Below, piece by piece: positions 55,468 to 64,000 of a DNA stretch of 64,000 nt; the stretch's first letter is position 1; every line of letters starts with the position of its first letter. Source of the DNA: Hungatella sp. (GTDB lineage Bacteria > Bacillota > Clostridia > Lachnospirales > Lachnospiraceae). The stretch lies in contig WASS01000029.1 in assembly GCA_009712635.1 (NCBI GenBank), forward strand, positions 293,276 to 357,275. Direction: 5' to 3'. Made by a program: the position numbers and the translations under genes. Under the pieces are notes generated by a model. The model ran no database searches. It was given only the letters and a program-made list of their open reading frames with translations, and had not been told where the DNA came from.

Positions 55468-56475
55468 GTGGGAAAGACAATGCTGGAAGTGGATCATTTA
55501 AAAACAAAATATATTACCAGATTTGGTGAAAATGTCTTTGCAGTTGACGGAGTATCGCTTAAAATAGAAGAAGGGAAATCTCTTGGAATCGCAGGGGAAT
55601 CAGGCTGCGGAAAATCCACACTGGCATTGAGTCTGATGGGGTATTATTTCGCGCCCCTTCACTATCAGAGCGGGACCATAAAGGTGGATGGAGTGGATAT
55701 AACCGGTATGAAGCCGGATGAGATCCGTAAGAAAGTGCTTGGCAATGAAATTGCTTATATCCCTCAGGCTGCCATGAATGCTTTAAACCCCACGCAGAAG
55801 ATTATTTCTTTTATCGAAGATGTCATAGGGGCTCATGATCCTAGTGCTTCAAAAAAGGAGATTTATGATCTTGCAAGGGAGCGGTTTGAAATTCTGGGAT
55901 TGCCGGAAAGCGTCTTAAAGAAACATGCAGTGGAATTGTCCGGAGGCATGAGGCAAAGGACAGTCATCGCCATATCCACTATTTTATCACCCAAAGTTCT
56001 GATTGCAGATGAACCTTCCTCTGCTCTTGATGTGACTTCTCAGAAGATGGTAATCAAGATGCTTCGGAACTTAATGGAAATAGGCTTTATTAAATCCATG
56101 ATATTCATTACCCATGAGCTTCCTCTTCTTTATAATGTTACGGATGAGATTATGGTGATGTATGCGGGGCAGATCGTGGAGCATGCAACTGCCAAGGAGA
56201 TGGTTTTTGATCCTCTCCACCCATATTCCAAAGGCCTGATGGGTTCCATCCTGGTTCCGGAGAAGGGGGCAAGAGATGCCAAGCTGACTGCCATACCCGG
56301 CACTCCGCCTAATTTAAAAAATCCACCCAAAGGCTGCCGGTTTGCTGATCGCTGCCGTTATGCCAAGCCTGCCTGTATGCTTCACCCTATTGCGGAAAGC
56401 CGCCTGGAAGACGGCCGGATGTACCGCTGCTATCTGGAAGAAAAGGAATTAAGGGAGGTATATCAGGATGAGTGA
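55468..56475 (+). CDS. ABC transporter ATPase, OppD/DppD type
   Basis: 335 residues. Walker [10 protein letters not shown] (43-51), signature LSGGMRQR, Walker [13 protein letters not shown], and the C-terminal oligopeptide-transporter extension [18 protein letters not shown], whose cysteines hold an Fe-S cluster in relatives. GTG 55468 follows GTGAGGAGG. It overlaps the next ATPase gene by 8 nt. This locus, unlike the three other sugar transporters in the window, brings its own ATPases. Confidence 0.94.
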   Translation: MGKTMLEVDHLKTKYITRFGENVFAVDGVSLKIEEGKSLGIAGESGCGKSTLALSLMGYYFAPLHYQSGTIKVDGVDITGMKPDEIRKKVLGNEIAYIPQAAMNALNPTQKIISFIEDVIGAHDPSASKKEIYDLARERFEILGLPESVLKKHAVELSGGMRQRTVIAISTILSPKVLIADEPSSALDVTSQKMVIKMLRNLMEIGFIKSMIFITHELPLLYNVTDEIMVMYAGQIVEHATAKEMVFDPLHPYSKGLMGSILVPEKGARDAKLTAIPGTPPNLKNPPKGCRFADRCRYAKPACMLHPIAESRLEDGRMYRCYLEEKELREVYQDE

Positions 56476-57295
56476 AGAAAAAAAGCCAGTACAGAACAGT
56501 TCCTGTTTAAGCGGAACTGGTGTGACGAAGATCTTTGGAATGGGTAAAGAAAAAACAGTGGCGGTGGATCATGTGGACTTTCAGTTTCGGGAAGGTGAGA
56601 TTGTATCTATCGTGGGTGAGAGCGGTTCGGGGAAGACTACTCTTTCTAAGATGCTGTTGGGATTAATCAGTGTCACAGAGGGGGAGATTTGCTTTCAGGG
56701 AAAGCCCCGTGATATTAAAGGCTATCGCAAGAAGAAAGAGTATTGGAAGGGAATTCAGGCGATTTTTCAGGATCCGTTTTCCTCCTTCAATGTATTTTAT
56801 AAGATTGATCAGGTGCTTTTAGACTGCATTAAAATGAGAGGCGGAGCCAGACTTCCTTATGAGAAAAAGGTGGAGATGATGACGGAAGCCTGCCGTTTTG
56901 TTAATCTGAAATTTGAAGAACTGACCAACAAATATCCCTTTGAGCTTTCCGGAGGTCAGATGCAGCGGCTGATGATTGCAAGGATCTTTCTTTTAAAGCC
57001 GGCGATTCTGCTGGCAGATGAGCCCACCTCCATGATTGATGCCTGTTCCAGAGCCACCATACTGGATATGCTGTTAAAGCTGAGAGATGAGACCAACATG
57101 ACCATTATTTTCATCACTCATGATATCGGGCTCGCTTTTTACATTTCTGATTCCATCTACATAATGGAACATGGGAAATTTGTGGAATCAGGAACTGCAG
57201 AAGCTGTGATTCTAAATCCCAAGGCGGCATATACAAAACGCCTCATTAATGATGTACCCAAAATTCATGAAGAGTGGGACTTATCAACTGTCTGA
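56468..57295 (+). CDS. ABC transporter ATPase, OppF/DppF type
   Basis: 275 residues. Walker [10 protein letters not shown] (50-58), signature [14 protein letters not shown], Walker [13 protein letters not shown], and a shorter C-terminus than OppF, without the cysteine extension. It starts within the end of the OppD-type gene (AAGGGAGG upstream), implying translational coupling and a heterodimeric ATPase. Confidence 0.94.
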   Translation: MSEEKKPVQNSSCLSGTGVTKIFGMGKEKTVAVDHVDFQFREGEIVSIVGESGSGKTTLSKMLLGLISVTEGEICFQGKPRDIKGYRKKKEYWKGIQAIFQDPFSSFNVFYKIDQVLLDCIKMRGGARLPYEKKVEMMTEACRFVNLKFEELTNKYPFELSGGQMQRLMIARIFLLKPAILLADEPTSMIDACSRATILDMLLKLRDETNMTIIFITHDIGLAFYISDSIYIMEHGKFVESGTAEAVILNPKAAYTKRLINDVPKIHEEWDLSTV

Positions 57296-57317
57296 CTGCG
57301 GATTGAAAGGAGAATGT

Positions 57318-59804
57318 ATGAAAAAAAGGGTAATAGACAAAGCATTTGTAATGCGGATTGCTTCAGAAGAAACCTGGTATCCGGCAACGGTGCCAGGTAG
57401 TGTCTATGGTGATCTTCTGACCAATGGAGTGATAGAAGATCCTTACTGGCGGGACAATGAGTTAAAAGCGCTGGAGCTGATGAATGAGGATTTCGAATAT
57501 GTGGGCGTTTTTGACGGAGATGACGAGATATTAAAGCAGGAAAAAGTCTTCCTTCACTTTATGGGACTTGATACTCTGGCAGACATCTATTTCAATAACA
57601 CCTCCATTGGCAGTGTAAATAACATGCACCGCCAATGGAAATTTGAAGTAACAGATGTAATAAAGCGGACAGAAAATGAGCTTCGGCTGGTATTCCATTC
57701 TCCCACCAGGTTTATTGAAAAAGAATATGAAAAGGATAAAATCGGGGGTTCAGAGGATGCCATGCGGGGCTTTTCAAAGCTGAGAAAGGCACATTGCATG
57801 TTTGGCTGGGACTGGGGTCCCAGACTTCCGGATGCCGGTATCTGGAGAGAGATCTTCCTGACTGGTGTAACTGGCGCCAGTTTTAACAGTGTTTCGGTCA
57901 GTCAGCGCCATGAACCGGAAGGGGTTTATTTAAATTTTAAGGTTTTAGTTGACCGAACTGGGGATAACCGTCTTCTTGATTGGGAGAAAGATAACGAAGA
58001 GCTTCTGAAAGATGGTTATACTTTGAGCATTACAGTCACAGACCTTGCAGATAAAAGCCAAAAGAAGGTTCATGCCTTTGGTGGAAAGCCAGAAGAGATT
58101 CTCATTGAAAACCCTAAACTTTGGTGGCCCAATGGATATGGGGAGCAGAATCTTTATTCTGTACTGGTCCGGCTTTTGAAAGATGAGGAAGAGGTCGATA
58201 CCTGGGAAAAGAGGATCGGTCTTCGAACGCTTACAGTGAGAAGAACAAAGGATGAGTTTGGTGAATCCTTTGCTCATGAGGTGAACGGAGTCAGTTTTTT
58301 TGCCATGGGAGCTGATTACATTCCTGAGGACTGTATTTTAGGCAGATGCAGTGAGATGAGAACTAGGCAGCTGCTGACCCAGTGCAAGGAAGCGAATTTT
58401 AATGTAATCCGGGTCTGGGGAGGCGGTCATTATCCCTTTGATGGTTTTTGGGATATCTGCGATGAACTGGGACTGGTTGTGTGGCAGGATTTCATGTTTG
58501 CCTGCGCACTTTATGATCTGACAGAGGAATTTGAGGAGAACGTCCGAAGGGAATTAATTGATAATATCCGGAGAATCCGCAGTCACCCAAGTCTGGGACT
58601 CTGGTGCGGCAACAATGAGATGGAGATGTTTACGAATACGGAAATCTGGGGATGTACTCCCAGACAGAAAGCCGATTATATTAAGTTCTATGAATATATA
58701 ATACCGAAAATATTAAAGGAAGAAGATCCATATACCTTTTACTGGCCTGCCAGCCCCTCATCCGGAGGAAGTTTTGACAACCCCAACGATGAAAACCGGG
58801 GAGATGTCCATTACTGGGACGTATGGCATGGAAACAAGCCTATTACCGAATACCGCAAATTTTATTTCCGGTACGTATCAGAATTTGGTTTTCAGTCATT
58901 TCCATCCATAAAGACAGTGGAGACTTTTACGGAGAAAGAGGACAGAAATATATTTTCCTATGTCATGGAAAAGCATCAGCGCAATTCCTCAGCAAACGGA
59001 AAAATAATGAACTATATGGAGCAGACCTTTTTATATCCCAGTGATTTTGATACCCTTCTTTATGCTTCCCAGCTTTTACAGGCAGAGGCCATGCGCTATG
59101 GAGTGGAGCATTTTAGAAGAAACCGGGGACGCTGTATGGGAGCGATTGTCTGGCAGCTTAATGACTGCTGGCCTGTAGCTTCGTGGTCGTCCATCGATTA
59201 TTACGGAAGATGGAAAGCGCTTCATTACTATGAGAAGCGGTTTTTTGCCCCTCTTATGATTTCCTGTGAGGAAGAGGGAATACTTACCCAGGACACCAAT
59301 CCCAACGCCCAGCCTTATGAGGTAATTAAATCCATACGACTGTGCGTGGCCAATGAAACACGAAGGGATGAAACGGTTACCGCTGTCTGGGAACTGAGAA
59401 AAAATACCGGAGAGATAGTAAAAAGAGGGCAGGAAGAAGGTGTGGTTTCAAAGCTTTCCTCTCTGTGGTTTGAAAAGATTTCACTGCAGGATGCCAGTCT
59501 TTATGAGGATTATGTCAGCTATAAACTGGAGCAGAGGGGAGAGAACCTGTCCCAGGGAACGGTTTTATTCTGCCCGCCCAAACACTATCGTTTTATTGAT
59601 CCTCAGCTGACTGTACGGTCAGACGGAGAATATCTGATTGTGGAGGCAAAGGCTTATGCCCGTTCTGTAGAAATTCGTAACAAAGAGGATAATCTTTTGT
59701 TAAGCGATAATTTCTTTGATATGAATCCGGGAGAAAGAAGAGTCAGGGTTCTAAAAGGTCTGCCAGAGGAGTTAACTGTGAGAAGTGTCTATGACATCCG
59801 ATAA
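57318..59804 (+). CDS. GH2 family beta-mannosidase
   Basis: 828 residues, cytoplasmic. WYPATVPGSVYGDLLTNGVI is the beta-mannosidase-type N-terminal sandwich, then GWDWGPRLPDAGIWREI, the TIM barrel with NVIRVWGGGHYPFDGFWDIC, the acid/base E434 in WCGNNEMEMF and the nucleophile E522 in YVSEFGFQSFPS. ATG 57318 follows AAAGGAG; an upstream in-frame ATG inside the preceding gene is rejected. It removes terminal beta-mannose from imported oligosaccharides. With the GH3 gene next door the operon suits glucomannan or mannan fragments. Confidence 0.92.
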   Translation: MKKRVIDKAFVMRIASEETWYPATVPGSVYGDLLTNGVIEDPYWRDNELKALELMNEDFEYVGVFDGDDEILKQEKVFLHFMGLDTLADIYFNNTSIGSVNNMHRQWKFEVTDVIKRTENELRLVFHSPTRFIEKEYEKDKIGGSEDAMRGFSKLRKAHCMFGWDWGPRLPDAGIWREIFLTGVTGASFNSVSVSQRHEPEGVYLNFKVLVDRTGDNRLLDWEKDNEELLKDGYTLSITVTDLADKSQKKVHAFGGKPEEILIENPKLWWPNGYGEQNLYSVLVRLLKDEEEVDTWEKRIGLRTLTVRRTKDEFGESFAHEVNGVSFFAMGADYIPEDCILGRCSEMRTRQLLTQCKEANFNVIRVWGGGHYPFDGFWDICDELGLVVWQDFMFACALYDLTEEFEENVRRELIDNIRRIRSHPSLGLWCGNNEMEMFTNTEIWGCTPRQKADYIKFYEYIIPKILKEEDPYTFYWPASPSSGGSFDNPNDENRGDVHYWDVWHGNKPITEYRKFYFRYVSEFGFQSFPSIKTVETFTEKEDRNIFSYVMEKHQRNSSANGKIMNYMEQTFLYPSDFDTLLYASQLLQAEAMRYGVEHFRRNRGRCMGAIVWQLNDCWPVASWSSIDYYGRWKALHYYEKRFFAPLMISCEEEGILTQDTNPNAQPYEVIKSIRLCVANETRRDETVTAVWELRKNTGEIVKRGQEEGVVSKLSSLWFEKISLQDASLYEDYVSYKLEQRGENLSQGTVLFCPPKHYRFIDPQLTVRSDGEYLIVEAKAYARSVEIRNKEDNLLLSDNFFDMNPGERRVRVLKGLPEELTVRSVYDIR

Positions 59805-59832
59805 TATAAATGAGAAGAAGGGATAGATAAAA

Positions 59833-62100
59833 ATGGATATAAAAAAGTTGGTTGGGGAAATGACATTGGAGGAAAAAGCGGGATTGTGTTCAGGTGCGGA
59901 TTTCTGGCATACAAAGACAGTGAATCGGCTGAACATACCGGCCTCTATGGTGAGTGACGGCCCTCACGGGTTAAGAAAGCAGGATGAAAAAAGCGATCAT
60001 CTTGGTGTCAATGACAGTATAAAAGCAGTCTGTTTTCCCACCGCATGCGCAACCGCTTCCTCTTTTGACCGGGAACTGCTTACAAGTCTTGGTGAAGCCT
60101 TGGGAGAGGAATGTCAGGCGGAGAATGTCAGTGTTATACTGGGACCTGCTGTTAACATTAAGCGTTCGCCTTTGTGCGGCAGAAATTTTGAGTATTTTTC
60201 GGAAGATCCCTATCTTGCGGCTGAGATGGCAGGAAGCCATATTAAGGGCGTACAGAGTAAGGATGTAGGTACCAGTCTTAAGCATTTCCTTGCCAATAAT
60301 CAGGAACACAGGCGTATGACCTCTGATTCTGTAGTAGATGAGAGAACACTGCGGGAAATTTACCTGGCTGCTTTTGAAGGGGCGGTAAAATCTGGAAAGC
60401 CCTGGACTGTGATGTGTTCTTACAATAAAATAAACGGAACTTATGGCTCGGAAAACAGACGTTATTTAACGGATATACTTAGAGATGAATGGGGCTTTGA
60501 CGGCTATGTGATGAGTGACTGGGGAGCGGTAAATGACCGTGTTGCCGGAGTAATTGCAGGGCTTGATTTAGAGATGCCTTCCTCAGGCGGAGTCAATGAT
60601 GCACGTCTGGTGGAAGCAGTGAGAGACGGACGGCTGAAAGAAGAAGTTCTTGATCAGGCAGTCACCAGAATTCTGACCATTGTTGATCGATACTTAAAGA
60701 ACCGGAAGCCGGAAACCCTATGGGATAAAGAAGCCCATCATGAACTGGCAAGAAAGATGGAGGGAGAGTGTGCAGTACTCCTGAAAAATCAGGGAATACT
60801 TCCTCTTTCTGATTCCGATGAAGTGGCATTTATCGGCTGTTTTGCAGCCAATCCCAGATACCAGGGAGGCGGCAGTTCTCACATTAATTCTACAAGGGTA
60901 GAGTCTGCTGTGGAGGCAGCCAGGGACAAGGGGGTAATCTATGCCCAGGGATATGAAATCGATGCAGATCAGATGAATAATGCCTTGTTAGAGGAAGCCG
61001 TTGAAGTGGCAAAGAAAGTAAAAACAGCTGTTATTTTTGCCGGCCTTCCCGATTCCTTTGAATCAGAGGGGTATGACAGAACTCATATGGCGATGCCGGA
61101 ATGTCAGAATGCCTTAATTGAAGCTGTGGCTGCCGTTCAGCCCAATACAGTAGTGGTGCTTCACAATGGTTCACCAGTAGAGATGCCTTGGATTCATAAG
61201 GTAAAAGGAGTGCTGGAGGCATATTTAGGCGGTCAGGCAGTTGGCGGTGCGGTTGTAGACATTTTATACGGTCATGTAAACCCAAGCGGAAAACTGGCGG
61301 AGACATTTCCGATCAAGCTGGAAGATAATCCGTCCTATTTATATTATGGCGGAGAAAAGGATCGGGCAGAATATCGGGAAGGAGTTTTTGTAGGATACCG
61401 GTATTATGATAAAAAGAAAATGGAAGTGCTGTTTCCATTTGGTCATGGACTAAGCTATACTACCTTTGAATACAGCAATATGAAGGCCGATAAAACCGCA
61501 ATGAAAGATGATGAAGTGGTGACCATTTCTCTTGATGTTACAAATACGGGTAAGACGAAGGGCAAAGAGGTTGTGCAGATTTATGTGGAAGCACCGGAAG
61601 GACAGGTGATTCGCCCGGTGAGAGAACTGCGTGAATTTGCAAAAGTGGAATTAGAACCGGGAGAAACAAAGACAGTAGAATTTATCCTTGGTAAACGGGC
61701 TTTTTCCTACTATCATGTAGAGTTAAAAGACTGGTTTGCGCAAACAGGAACTTATCTCATTCATGCAGGAGCCTCTTCCAGAGATCTTCGCCAGATGATA
61801 AGTTTGAAGGTAGAATCTACAGGGAAGGAATCCGTGGTTTACCATTTAAACAGCACCATAGGAGATATTTTATCTGATCCGGATGCGGCGGAGATAATCA
61901 AACCACTGATCGATCGTTATAAAAAAGGAAGTGCATTAGGCAATTCAGACGGAGACGCTGCAAAATCCGCAATATCACAACAGATGGACGATGCCATGTT
62001 CCGCTATATGCCACTCCGCCAGATAATCAGCTTTGCACCGGATGTCAGTTCTGCAGGGGAACTGCAGGAACTGGTGGAACAGATGAATCATAAGAAATAG
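59833..62100 (+). CDS. GH3 family beta-glucosidase
   Basis: 755 residues, cytoplasmic. N-terminal (alpha/beta)8 domain with VSDGPHGLRKQ, GRNFEYFSEDPYLA, SLKHFLANNQEHRR and the nucleophile D229 in GYVMSDWGA; a C-terminal alpha/beta sandwich (AFLKNQGILPL-like VLLKNQGILPL), and a fibronectin type III-like domain (VVTISLDVTNTGKTKGKEVV). The last ~85 residues (GDILSDPDAAEIIKPLID) are an additional helical tail seen in BglB-type enzymes. It is the last gene of the operon, 28 nt after beta-mannosidase. Substrate is probably beta-glucosides from cello-, gluco- or glucomanno-oligosaccharides. Confidence 0.92.
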   Translation: MDIKKLVGEMTLEEKAGLCSGADFWHTKTVNRLNIPASMVSDGPHGLRKQDEKSDHLGVNDSIKAVCFPTACATASSFDRELLTSLGEALGEECQAENVSVILGPAVNIKRSPLCGRNFEYFSEDPYLAAEMAGSHIKGVQSKDVGTSLKHFLANNQEHRRMTSDSVVDERTLREIYLAAFEGAVKSGKPWTVMCSYNKINGTYGSENRRYLTDILRDEWGFDGYVMSDWGAVNDRVAGVIAGLDLEMPSSGGVNDARLVEAVRDGRLKEEVLDQAVTRILTIVDRYLKNRKPETLWDKEAHHELARKMEGECAVLLKNQGILPLSDSDEVAFIGCFAANPRYQGGGSSHINSTRVESAVEAARDKGVIYAQGYEIDADQMNNALLEEAVEVAKKVKTAVIFAGLPDSFESEGYDRTHMAMPECQNALIEAVAAVQPNTVVVLHNGSPVEMPWIHKVKGVLEAYLGGQAVGGAVVDILYGHVNPSGKLAETFPIKLEDNPSYLYYGGEKDRAEYREGVFVGYRYYDKKKMEVLFPFGHGLSYTTFEYSNMKADKTAMKDDEVVTISLDVTNTGKTKGKEVVQIYVEAPEGQVIRPVRELREFAKVELEPGETKTVEFILGKRAFSYYHVELKDWFAQTGTYLIHAGASSRDLRQMISLKVESTGKESVVYHLNSTIGDILSDPDAAEIIKPLIDRYKKGSALGNSDGDAAKSAISQQMDDAMFRYMPLRQIISFAPDVSSAGELQELVEQMNHKK

Positions 62101-62112
62101 AATAATATGGTT

Positions 62113-62154
62113 AAAAGGAAAAGACGGGCATGATTTGTGCCCGTCTTTTCCTTT
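62113..62154 (+). terminator. Terminator of the mannosidase/glucosidase operon
   Basis: AAAAGGAAAAGACGGGCA (62113-62130) pairs with TGCCCGTCTTTTCCTTT (62138-62154), at least 17 bp around a 7-nt loop, T-rich on the 3' arm. Confidence 0.85.
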
Positions 62155-62186
62155 CCAAACCTGGTTTCAGACACTCTTCCTTATTG

Positions 62187-62215
62187 TTGACAGTTCTGTA
62201 TCAATGCTTTATGCT
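62187..62215 (+). promoter_or_regulatory. Promoter of the RpiR-family gene
   Basis: TTGACA (62187-62192), 17-nt spacer, TATGCT (62210-62215). Confidence 0.7.
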
Positions 62216-62284
62216 GTATTAAAAACAAGATCAGTGAAATGATAACAGATACATTCATTGCAATGGATGCTGCAAGGAGGAAAC

Positions 62285-63094
62285 ATGGTACGTGACCTAA
62301 TATATCAGTTACAAATTATTGTTAATACAGAAGGAATAGACGAGACGAATTCCACGATAGCGCGGGTTATCCTGGAAAATATGGACAAGAATATGGAGAA
62401 TATATCCATTACGGAGCTGGCAGATCTGTGTTTTACCTCCATTTCCACCATGAGCAGGTTTGTAAAAAAGCTGGGATATGCAAGTTTTAATGAGTTCAAA
62501 TTAAAATGTATTGAAAAGCGAAAGCTGGATTCTGAAATTTTGGTGGATAATGAATTCAATCTTCGCTTTGGATCCAGAGACGACAAAGCCCTTGTCACGG
62601 GACTGGCTAAGTCCATAGGCGAATCTTTAATGAATTTTGCTGAGAAATTGGATCTGGAGGAACTGGATCAATTGATCCGAATGATTCATGAAACAAAGGA
62701 AGTTAATTTATTTGGTTTTCATTTATCGGGATATTTTATCCAGAACCTTCAGTATCATCTGTTTCTTGCAGGCAAATTTGCAAGCTATGCCTGTCTGGAA
62801 GGAGATCAGGAGAAACTGGCAGAGATGTCTGCAGCAAACAGTCTGTCCATTATCTTTTCCGTAGACGGTAATTTTTTAAGAAACAAATCTGAGGTTTTCT
62901 TTACACTGAAAAAGAATGGTGGAAAAATTGTTCTCGTTACACAGAATCCAGCTCTGAAAATGGCGAACCAATGTGATTATGTGTATTATTTAGGCGACTA
63001 TAAAGGAGCAACAGAAGGAAGATATAAGCTTCAGCTCTATACCGAAATACTGATCAACCGCTATTGTCAGAAGTATGGTCAAATCAAAAAATAA
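62285..63094 (+). CDS. RpiR/MurR-family transcriptional regulator
   Basis: 269 residues. The N-terminal helix-turn-helix domain (1-77) includes ITELADLCFTSISTMSRFVK and LGYASFNEFKLK; the C-terminal SIS sugar-phosphate-binding domain (about 110-260) includes VNLFGFHLSGYFIQNLQYHL and SIIFSVDGNF. ATG 62285 follows AAGGAGG by 5 nt, so the in-frame ATG at 62258 is rejected. It precedes the beta-glucoside PTS gene, which it probably controls in response to a sugar phosphate, taking the place of the BglG antiterminator usual in such loci. Confidence 0.92.
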   Translation: MVRDLIYQLQIIVNTEGIDETNSTIARVILENMDKNMENISITELADLCFTSISTMSRFVKKLGYASFNEFKLKCIEKRKLDSEILVDNEFNLRFGSRDDKALVTGLAKSIGESLMNFAEKLDLEELDQLIRMIHETKEVNLFGFHLSGYFIQNLQYHLFLAGKFASYACLEGDQEKLAEMSAANSLSIIFSVDGNFLRNKSEVFFTLKKNGGKIVLVTQNPALKMANQCDYVYYLGDYKGATEGRYKLQLYTEILINRYCQKYGQIKK

Positions 63095-63099
63095 TTCTG

Positions 63100-63116
63100 T
63101 TTTCATAAAATGAAAA
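63100..63116 (+). promoter_or_regulatory. Candidate RpiR operator
   Basis: TTTTCAT-AAA-ATGAAAA is a perfect 7-bp inverted repeat just after the RpiR gene and about 60 nt upstream of the PTS gene's -10 region. Confidence 0.4.
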
Positions 63117-63173
63117 TAAGCAGTAAACAAGAAAAAGCTTTCCCGCAATGAAGCCATAGAACACCGCTTTTTA

Positions 63174-63182
63174 TGTTATGAT
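63174..63182 (+). promoter_or_regulatory. Extended -10 promoter of the PTS gene
   Basis: TGTTATGAT fits TGnTATGAT; no strong -35 at 17 nt. It is about 52 nt before ATG 63234. Confidence 0.5.
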
Positions 63183-63233
63183 CTTTTCGAGGGGTAATCA
63201 TAAATTTCTACTTCATCTTAGGAGGAGCGTTAT

Positions 63234-64000
63234 ATGGACAAAAAGGAATTAGCAGAGAAGATTGTGCAGGAACTTGGCGGGAAGGAAAATATTCTGCAGA
63301 GCTGGCATTGTATCACCCGTCTGCGTTTTAATGTGGCAGACGAAGAAAAAGTTAATTTAGATGGGTTAAAAGCACTGGGGAGTGTAATGGGTGCACAATA
63401 CCAGAATGGACAGTTTCAGGTGATAATTGGCAATAAAGTAGCAGAGGTTTATGAGGAAGTATCCCAGGTTCTGGGCTCTTTGGAATCATCGGGAAAGAAC
63501 CAGCCGGTAAAAAGGAAACATGTGATTGATGCAGTATTTGATATCATATCGGGAATCTTTGCACCAATCCTTCCGGCAATTGTAGGTGCAGGTTTGCTAA
63601 AGGGTGTGTTATCTCTGATTATTGCCTGCAAACTTATGGCTCCTGCGGATTCCGGTTATGTGGTGCTGAATATGATTGCAGATGCACCTTTTTATTTTCT
63701 GCCTTTTTTAGTGGCTTTTTCTTCTGCAAGAAAATTTAAGACCAATGAGTTTCTGGCAGTTACCATTGCCGGAGTTATCATGTATCCCACCATGATTCAA
63801 TACGCGGCATCAGGGGAAGTTGCTTCTTTAAGTCTTCTGGGTTTAAAAATACCCATGATTAATTACAGCTCAACCGTTATCCCCATCATTTTGGGTGTGT
63901 TCTTAATGAGCTACATTTACAAAGCCGTGGATCGGGTGGTACCTGATGTTCTGAAAGTTATTGTAACACCGCTGGTGGTGCTGTTTACAGATGCAGTTCT
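63234..64000 (+). CDS. Beta-glucoside PTS transporter, EIIBC part, 3' truncated by window
   Basis: The frame stays open from ATG 63234 (TAGGAGGAG upstream) to the window end, 255 codons. Residues 1-80 are the EIIB domain, with phosphorylated C26 in WHCITRLRFNV, and GGKENI before it as in BglP/ScrA-type EIIB. From about residue 98 the EIIC membrane domain begins (DAVFDIISGIFAPILPAIVG), with APFYFLPFLVAFSSARKFKT. The remaining EIIC and any EIIA domain lie outside. It imports and phosphorylates beta-glucosides, sucrose or trehalose; beta-glucoside is preferred because of the GH3 operon upstream, but this is not certain. Confidence 0.88.
   Translation, partial: MDKKELAEKIVQELGGKENILQSWHCITRLRFNVADEEKVNLDGLKALGSVMGAQYQNGQFQVIIGNKVAEVYEEVSQVLGSLESSGKNQPVKRKHVIDAVFDIISGIFAPILPAIVGAGLLKGVLSLIIACKLMAPADSGYVVLNMIADAPFYFLPFLVAFSSARKFKTNEFLAVTIAGVIMYPTMIQYAASGEVASLSLLGLKIPMINYSSTVIPIILGVFLMSYIYKAVDRVVPDVLKVIVTPLVVLFTDAV

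Noticed and set aside
57249-57317. Start of the beta-mannosidase inside the OppF-type gene
   Set aside because: ATG 57318 has a proper AAAGGAG site and gives the family's expected N-terminus.
1-64000. CRISPR arrays, tRNA/rRNA genes, IS elements, prophage genes
   Set aside because: I saw no regularly spaced repeats, no tRNA-like cloverleaf, no transposase, integrase or phage structural proteins, and no att-like duplications while reading the window.

Overview
The window looks like a chromosomal stretch of an anaerobic, low-to-mid GC Firmicute of the Lachnospiraceae / Clostridium cluster XIVa kind (Lacrimispora-, Hungatella- or Enterocloster-like). The grounds are strong AGGAGG-type ribosome sites, TTGACA/TATAAT promoters, many lipoprotein-type sugar-binding proteins, YesM/YesN-style regulators and an Etf with a ferredoxin domain. 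I see no rRNA, tRNA, CRISPR array, insertion sequence or prophage. The assignment comes from gene content and style; no database was searched.

Layout. (1) 1-5950: a CoA-transferase (5' end cut), an acyl-CoA ligase, an acyl-CoA dehydrogenase and EtfB/EtfA, closed by a terminator. This is the gene order carABCDE of Acetobacterium caffeate respiration, with a transferase resembling the HadA/FldA group. (2) 6000-12032: a LacI regulator and a sugar ABC operon (lipoprotein, two permeases, a DUF5060/DUF4038-type glycosidase). The first permease is split by a -1 frameshift at a dnaX-type A AAA AAG heptamer followed by a potential stem. (3) 12150-20244: a sucrose/fructo-oligosaccharide locus with a LacI repressor, an operator embedded in a near-consensus promoter, an ABC transporter, a GH32 hydrolase, sucrose phosphorylase and an HD hydrolase. 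(4) 20582-32359: a membrane-anchored AraC regulator, LplABC-like transporter genes and three cytoplasmic glycosidases (GH43, GH95, GH36). (5) 32375-35753: promoter, M-box magnesium riboswitch with terminator/antiterminator, a further leader with a 31-residue ORF and an RBS-occluding hairpin, then the Mg2+ P-type ATPase mgtA.

(6) 35836-47710 is mixed: a glutaredoxin-like protein, a flavin reductase, a 44-residue basic protein, a staygreen-family protein, an AT-rich membrane-anchored protein of unknown function, the helicase Lhr behind a fully consensus promoter, a GT8 glycosyltransferase, a secreted M6 protease with a discoidin-like domain, a small conserved-looking protein, an HsmA-type membrane protein and a DUF1848 protein with a C-terminal CX3CX2C motif. 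(7) 47929-62154: a YesM/YesN two-component system, then a seven-gene operon with an Opp/Dpp-type ABC importer, a GH2 beta-mannosidase and a GH3 beta-glucosidase, probably for beta-manno- or beta-gluco-oligosaccharides. (8) 62187-64000: an RpiR regulator and the start of a beta-glucoside PTS transporter, cut by the window end.

Overall this is a saccharolytic accessory region in which each transporter is paired with its own regulator and glycosidases without visible signal peptides. That arrangement implies import of oligosaccharides followed by hydrolysis inside the cell. An acyl-CoA reductase module at the left edge can use unsaturated acids as electron acceptors.
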